Shown here piece after piece: positions 58,819 through 64,000 of a stretch of DNA of 64,000 nt; position 1 is the first letter of the stretch, and each line of letters begins with the position of its first letter. Made by a program: the position numbers and the translations under genes. A model generated the notes under the pieces. It ran no database searches. It was not told the DNA's origin and saw only the letters and a list, made by a program, of their open reading frames with translations. The DNA comes from Haliclystus octoradiatus (lineage: Eukaryota; Cnidaria; Staurozoa; Stauromedusae; Haliclystidae), in NCBI GenBank assembly GCA_916610825.1, contig OU744448.1:18599936-18663935 (forward strand). Direction: 5' to 3'.

Positions 58819-59481
58819 ATGGTTCAATCCACCCTACAACAAGAGCGTGAAAACTAACATCGGTCGTACGTTCCTTAACTTAATAAAAAACACTTCCCGA
58901 AATCGAACAAATTAAACAAGATTTTCAATCTCAACACAATCAAAGTCAGCTATAGTTGCACAAATAACATGAATTCAATCCTAAAGAGCCATAACAATAA
59001 AATAATCAATTCGACAACAAACACCACAACTAACACCAACCAATGCAACTGTAGATACAAAAACTTATGCCCTTTCAACAACAAATGCCAAATGAAAAGT
59101 ATTATCTATAAAGCAAACGTCACTACTCCATTTGACCAAGAAGGACAGAGCTACATTGGGTTGACGGAAGGCACGTTCAAACAACGCTACACGCAACACA
59201 AGGCAACACTTAAACACAGAAAATACAACACTAGCACACAACTATCCAAACACGTTTGGGATTTAAAAGACAAAAACATCACATACAAAATCGAATGGTC
59301 AGCCATCGCTAATGCAAAAGCATACAACAACATCTCGAAAAAATGCCATTTATGCCTCTTAGAAAAATATCATATTATATGCGCAAAAGAACCAATAATA
59401 AACAAAAAAACTGAATTAATATCTAAATGTCGTCACGAAAATAAATATTACCTGTCCAATTTTAATAAATCAAAAACATAA
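58819..59481 (+). pseudogene. Inverted second copy of the PLE C-terminus (GIY-YIG)
   Basis: From MNSILKSHNN at 58969 the 170-codon frame is identical to the end of the minus-strand protein. Upstream (58819-58968) the same sequence continues in a shifted frame (one missing base in the poly-A run near 58890). Carries the Cys-rich linker and the whole GIY-YIG domain, but no RT core. Confidence 0.85.
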
Positions 59482-59648
59482 TAAATAATCATTTACTGAG
59501 AATAAAGGAAACCATCACATTTTTCTACCACTTGTATTAACAATAGCAATAACAATAGCATTGTATTAATCAAACAATAGAAAGCAGCATTACGGAGAGT
59601 TTATCATAGAACGTAGATATCATGTATATTTTTCATTGAGTAAAAAAT

Positions 59649-59691
59649 CTGTCTGAAGATCGCTGTGAAAAGCGTGAAACTTGAGTAACAG
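59649..59691 (+). ncRNA. Hammerhead ribozyme, plus-copy PLE
   Basis: CTGT (59649-59652, stem I), CTGAAGA (59653-59659), U, CGCT-GTGAAA-AGCG (59661-59674, stem II), U, GAA (59676-59678), AC-TTGA-GT (59679-59686, stem III), A59687 (cleavage base H17), ACAG (59688-59691, stem I). Flanking CATT (59633-59636) can pair with AATG (59697-59700), extending stem I after an internal loop. U-U instead of the usual G-C closes stem II next to the core, which could lower activity. Confidence 0.82.
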
Positions 59692-59736
59692 TAAAGAATG
59701 TGTATTCTTTGACTCTTTCGCCATATATTATTATTA

Positions 59737-59764
59737 TTTACCGCTCTGTCAAATGAAGACATAG
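59737..59764 (+). repeat. 65-bp module X, copy 3 (left part, split by the LINE)
   Basis: TTACCGCTCTGTCAAATGAA GACATAG; resumes at 62361 as ATGAAGACATAGAGCCC. ATGAAGACATAG is duplicated on both sides. Confidence 0.85.
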
Positions 59765-62372
59765 TAGTAGTATAGACAGTCACATTATAGGAATGTGCCG
59801 TCCCTCTTACGCCTTACATATTTGCTACATAAAGAACGCCACAAAACACGGTCAGACATAGCTGACAAAGAAACTTTTAAATAACACAATTCACGATACA
59901 AAACATTATGAAAAGATACTACTCTACCATAGCCCCGTCGAAGCATCTCCTTCGGTTGCCAATGAAGGATGTCATGCAGCGGTTGAGGGGCATACGTCTT
60001 TGATCTTTCGATGTGACCTAAAAAAGACATCTGACGTTGGTGAGCAATAGCAGAGGCAGAAGGGGAAAGTTTCCTAAGTTTAGCAGTAGACAGTAAGTTG
60101 GGCCAATGTACTCCTAAAGCATGCCGAAGCATGGCGTCATAAGCTGAGTCAAGTCGGGTCAATAGTGAGGTTGATAGAACCCACGTTTCAGAAGCATATA
60201 ATAGAACAGGTTCTATCGTGTGTCTGAACAGTCTTAACTTAACGTCAGTGTTGACATCGGACGCCCAGAATTTATTCAGACCTCTAATGGCTGCCCAAGC
60301 CTGGCCTCTACGTTGTGTTAAATCATCTGAAGAAGATGGAAGTACAGAACCTAGGTACTTGAACGAATCTACACGTTCTATGTCACCATTAGATGTAGCA
60401 AGGTGTGCCTGTTTTATGCCTAAAGCAATAAATTTCGTCTTAGTCGTGTTAATTGTCAAGCCTACCGTTTTACCAACCCGTTCAACTTCATCAAGAAGCT
60501 GTTGTGCTTCAGATATGCTATTTGTTAAGATAGCAATATCGTCAACGAATGAGAGGTCCGATACGCTGCGCTCTGGATGACGTGAAGACCTACGACGATC
60601 AAGGATAAAACCGGAAGAGTCAGGACATGAAATACGAAAAACATAATCGATAAATAGTGTAAATAAAAAAGGGGACAATGTGTCACCCTGTAGTACGCCA
60701 CAAGCTGTCGGGAAATCATCAGTATCACCATAGTGAGTTCTAACAAAAGCCGAAGTAGAAGAATAAAAGGACATAATAGCATCGATAAGAACAATAGGTA
60801 CATTATAGAAATCTAATATTTCTGGGATTCTGCATCTTAACACAGAGTCAAAGGCCTTTTTGAAGTCAATAAAAATTGCAACAATGTCTTTTTGATGAGT
60901 CCTACAGCCTTCTAACAATATCCTAGCTGATAGAATTTGGCCTAAGGTTGACCGGCTATTCCTGCCACCATTTTGATTGTATCTTAAATATGGGTCAATT
61001 ACTGACGCCAGCCTTTTATGTAGAATCTTATTATTAGCTTTTCCTGCAGTACAACTTAAAGTGATACCCCTCTGTTGGTCTAGGTTTCTAGACGTGTTCT
61101 TGTTGACGGTGATGACAGCAGATCTTCGCCATTGACCCGGTACTTGTTGCTCCCCTGACAAAACGGCATTTATGATGGTAAGTAGCTCATTTTGTACAAG
61201 AGGTTCTCGAAGTGCCAGGGTGGGGATTCCATCTGGTCCAGGAGACGCAAGGGGTTTCATAGAAAATAGAATAGAGCATAATTCGTCATTAGTAACAGGA
61301 GAAGTATTATAATTGGACATATCAGGAGGGGAGAAGTTAGGCGGTGGAGCTAATTTATTTAACGATAGTAGACAGGATGGGGGATTATATAAATCATAAT
61401 AATAATTACGAATCATACTGTTTGCCTCGACAGAATCATACGCTTCAACTAATAAGGGCTTGTGGGATGGGTTCTTAAGACGCCTTATCTCTTTCCATGC
61501 TATACAATGCTTATTACTATTACTAGCCGTTTTTACCGCTAAAATTATAGCGTTTAATTCACGCTCGATTAGGGCGTTATGAGCGGCAGCGAGATCTATT
61601 GTTTTTTGATCAACAATAGATTGTAAAAGACTGATATTGTGTATAGTAGGAGAACAATCACGTAATTGTTTTTTAGCAAGTTTCAATTCATATCTTACCT
61701 GTGTGATCATTGCGTCACTGTCCCAAGAGACGCGTGACCATTGTCTTTTCTTCCGCGGCAAAACGGTCTCAGCTGCTTTGATGATGGCTGAGGAAAGAAT
61801 GGAGAAATCACCTCTTGTGGGTTGTCCAACAAGAGAATTCTCAAGACAGTCGTTAAACGCTTGTGAAAACTCTGCCAGACTTTCCCAACAAAGGGATGAC
61901 CCCGCCTTTCCTTTGCAGTACCGGATGCGTTGTTTCATGCAAGAGAAAACAAGGCGATGATCAGATGGAATAGCAAATGGTGCTATAGTATCACAATCGT
62001 AAAATAAACGTGGACAATTAGTGAGAATATAATCAAGACGTTCTTTCCGGCCTTTCGGACCAGAGAAAGTAGCACGTCTTGACAGAGGTTTACGATACAA
62101 AGAATTTAACGGAGTAAGGTCATAGATATTAATAAGATCAATTAAATAAGGGGAATTATCATTTAAATTACGTCCTACAGGGTTTAATGACAAGGGGTAA
62201 CACGCATTAAAATCACCACACAACATAATAGCATCACGGGATGGTATTTTAACTAAGATTGAAGATAACTGAGCATAGAAAAGGGAGGCCTCGATCTGTC
62301 TGACAGCAGTGGGAGAGTAAACAGAGAAAACATGTACGATACGATCAAATAATTTAACAGATGAAGACATAG
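59753..62372 (-). mobile_element. 5'-truncated LINE with 12-bp target duplication
   Basis: The element body 59765-62360 is bounded by ATGAAGACATAG at 59753-59764 and 62361-62372. It splits a copy of module X, giving a clear empty-site reference at 46523 and 46790. The 3' end is a short TAC/TAG-rich tail (TATACTACTACTA on the minus strand). Confidence 0.92.
59785..62370 (-). CDS. LINE ORF: APE endonuclease (truncated) and RT
   Basis: 861 codons, uninterrupted. The N-terminus begins inside the apurinic-like endonuclease: GDFN at residues 52-55, LDYIL at 112-116 and SDHR at 136-139 are present, while roughly the first 90 residues are lost. The ATG is supplied by the duplicated target sequence. 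RT follows with RGITLSCTAGKANNKILHKR, NQNGGRNSRSTLGQILSARI, FIDFKKAFD, GVLQGDTLSPFLF and the catalytic FVDD (SDLSFVDDIAILTNS), then a long C-terminal region. No RNase H is recognised. GVLQGDTLSPF and a microsatellite-like tail recall RTE- or L2-like lineages; the clade is uncertain. The open frame implies recent insertion. Confidence 0.88.
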   Translation of the reverse strand: MSSSVKLFDRIVHVFSVYSPTAVRQIEASLFYAQLSSILVKIPSRDAIMLCGDFNACYPLSLNPVGRNLNDNSPYLIDLINIYDLTPLNSLYRKPLSRRATFSGPKGRKERLDYILTNCPRLFYDCDTIAPFAIPSDHRLVFSCMKQRIRYCKGKAGSSLCWESLAEFSQAFNDCLENSLVGQPTRGDFSILSSAIIKAAETVLPRKKRQWSRVSWDSDAMITQVRYELKLAKKQLRDCSPTIHNISLLQSIVDQKTIDLAAAHNALIERELNAIILAVKTASNSNKHCIAWKEIRRLKNPSHKPLLVEAYDSVEANSMIRNYYYDLYNPPSCLLSLNKLAPPPNFSPPDMSNYNTSPVTNDELCSILFSMKPLASPGPDGIPTLALREPLVQNELLTIINAVLSGEQQVPGQWRRSAVITVNKNTSRNLDQQRGITLSCTAGKANNKILHKRLASVIDPYLRYNQNGGRNSRSTLGQILSARILLEGCRTHQKDIVAIFIDFKKAFDSVLRCRIPEILDFYNVPIVLIDAIMSFYSSTSAFVRTHYGDTDDFPTACGVLQGDTLSPFLFTLFIDYVFRISCPDSSGFILDRRRSSRHPERSVSDLSFVDDIAILTNSISEAQQLLDEVERVGKTVGLTINTTKTKFIALGIKQAHLATSNGDIERVDSFKYLGSVLPSSSDDLTQRRGQAWAAIRGLNKFWASDVNTDVKLRLFRHTIEPVLLYASETWVLSTSLLTRLDSAYDAMLRHALGVHWPNLLSTAKLRKLSPSASAIAHQRQMSFLGHIERSKTYAPQPLHDILHWQPKEMLRRGYGRVVSFHNVLYRELCYLKVSLSAMSDRVLWRSLCSKYVRRKRDGTFL

Positions 62373-62410
62373 AGCCCTATATTATCTGCTATTAGATAAA
62401 CATAAATTTT

Positions 62411-62411
<1 letters not shown>
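62371..62411 (-). repeat. 65-bp module X, copy 3 (right part)
   Basis: AGAGCCCTATATTATCTGCT then ATTAGATAAACATAAATTTT, in the same direction as the left part at 59737. Confidence 0.85.
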
Positions 62412-62815
<404 letters not shown>

Positions 62816-63175
62816 ATAATAAAGTATGGTATCACTGGGAATGGGAAAAACACCCCCAAGCTATTTCACTATCCAACGAAGTGCATCGATAGCCTACTCA
62901 TACATACAAATATCAATTTCATAGCAATATACACAAAATACATATGAAAACTTGTGATCTGTATCACATTAAACAATTTAATGCTGATTTTCATTGAGAC
63001 TTCAATCAATAACTGTTTTAGTCAATGATAAACTTGTGAATTTTGGAACATATGATCATAACAGGAAGCGATCTTTACAGTTTATAAATGACCAGAGATT
63101 GACCAGACATTTGATTGATCGAATTTCTCGATTTAGCTCGATTTCTGTATTGACCTATTGGTCAATGACTACCCT
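62816..63175. other. No recognised gene
   Basis: Short open frames only; no radial spoke exon recognised. Confidence 0.4.
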
Positions 63176-63458
63176 ATGAAAAAATTCCATGGGTTTATTA
63201 AAGCTCATGAAAGAAATTTTGACTGCCCATGAACAGTTCATGAACAATCACAAAGAGTTCATGAACACTTCATGAGCAGGCGTAAAAATAACAATTCACA
63301 TTCTAAAGTCTCGAAGTTAATCATACGGTTGATTTTGATATATGACGCTGAAAAAAACATTTGCTGAGTTCATAAACTGTTCATAAACCGTTCATGAACT
63401 CCATAAACTTAAATGAACTGCTCAGGAATGTTCATGAAGAAAATTTTTCACAGGAAGA
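63176..63458. mobile_element. Foldback element (GTTCATGAAC family), copy O
   Basis: ACCCTATGAAAAAATTCCAT at the left, GAAAATTTTTCACAGGAA at the right, several CATGAACAGTTCATGAACA units and a degenerate interior. Confidence 0.65.
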
Positions 63459-64000
63459 TGGATTGTACTGACTTGGTTTTTCAGCTAATTATAAAATTAT
63501 TTTTGAAGAGTGTAAATTGCTTTCGGGCAAAGAAACATTTAAAAAATGACAGTTTCAAATCTTGAGAACCGGAGATTCAAATTGAAGTGACGTCATAATA
63601 GCTAATTTCTGATCATGATGAGCGAGCGCGACGAAGATCACGAATTTTTCAAATTCTCAAATGTCTCAAAAAATACTTATCCTTTATCGACAAAACGTGC
63701 CAAAGTAATCAAGGCACTTAGTACAACAAGTTAATGTAAAATTTGCCAGTTTTAATTTTTATGAGTCGGCCTTATTGAAATTTTGCAATCATATTCCCTA
63801 TCGACTTTATTGAAGTATTAACTTAAGTGAGTTGTCATTTCCCTAGGAACTACAATTTTTAAATAGAATTTTCAACACAGCTAGAATAATGAAAATTGAA
63901 GATAGAGTTCATCTTTCAATATTTAAATTTTTGTACCGGTGTATTAGAAGTCTGATAGATTGTCTATAAGCATAATAGTTTCTGGTCAATTCAGTCCCAA
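63459..64000. other. No recognised gene
   Basis: AT-rich, nothing recognised. Confidence 0.4.

Noticed and set aside
60218-60580. 120-codon plus-strand ORF
   Set aside because: Antisense shadow of the LINE ORF; the same applies to 61637-61960.

Overview
The window is nuclear DNA of a multicellular animal, probably a marine invertebrate. Evidence: AT-rich, intron-rich sequence; three conserved animal genes with GT-AG introns of about 1-10 kb; several classes of invertebrate retroelement (Ty3/Gypsy, BEL/Pao, Penelope-like, several LINE lineages); a tRNA-derived SINE; and no operons or bacterial signals. A radial spoke gene implies motile cilia. The repeated octamer TAGGCCTA reminds me of echinoderm-type genomes, but this is only an impression and I do not claim a species.

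Host genes. (1) A regulator of microtubule dynamics (RMDN/FAM82, RMDN3-like) gene on the minus strand, 39009 to 17435, assembled here from ten exons that join in phase to 355 codons, with a poly(A) signal at 17318. (2) A GTP cyclohydrolase I feedback regulatory protein (GCHFR/GFRP) gene on the plus strand, exons 44850-44944 and 45854-46016, with its short first exon not found. (3) A radial spoke head 4/6-like gene (RSPH4A/RSPH6A) on the plus strand, exons at 47733, 50102, 51809 and 53279. One exon is missing from the reconstruction and the gene is not completed inside the window. Two RFX X-box-like motifs lie just upstream of its start.

Layout. 0-9 kb: a SINE, a decayed Gypsy element with heat-shock-element-like motifs, a BEL/Pao integrase remnant and a foldback element. 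9.07-13.68 kb: a nearly intact LTR retrotransposon with 425-bp LTRs, a 5-bp target duplication, gag, pol and a textbook -1 frameshift signal, inserted into an older unknown coding repeat. 13.7-17.1 kb: repeats and a long AAAT array. 17.3-39 kb: the RMDN gene, its introns filled with SINEs, MITEs, a Penelope fragment, a LINE and a 526-bp tandem duplication. 39-46 kb: a mostly featureless spacer, then GCHFR. 46.3-47.1 kb: (TAA)n arrays alternating with two short modules, one of which contains a hammerhead ribozyme. 47.5-53.7 kb: the radial spoke gene with many palindromic GTTCATGAAC foldback elements in its introns. 54.4-62.8 kb: a nest of LINE fragments, a 750-bp TAA array, a head-to-head inverted Penelope-like element with a hammerhead ribozyme at each outer end, and a 5'-truncated LINE with a 12-bp target duplication. 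62.8-64 kb: unique-looking sequence and another foldback element.

The most interesting signal is the hammerhead ribozyme. It occurs as two Penelope-associated copies and one solitary copy, with a compensatory base-pair change in stem II and perfect GTA cleavage-site geometry. All calls come from reading the sequence; no database search was run.
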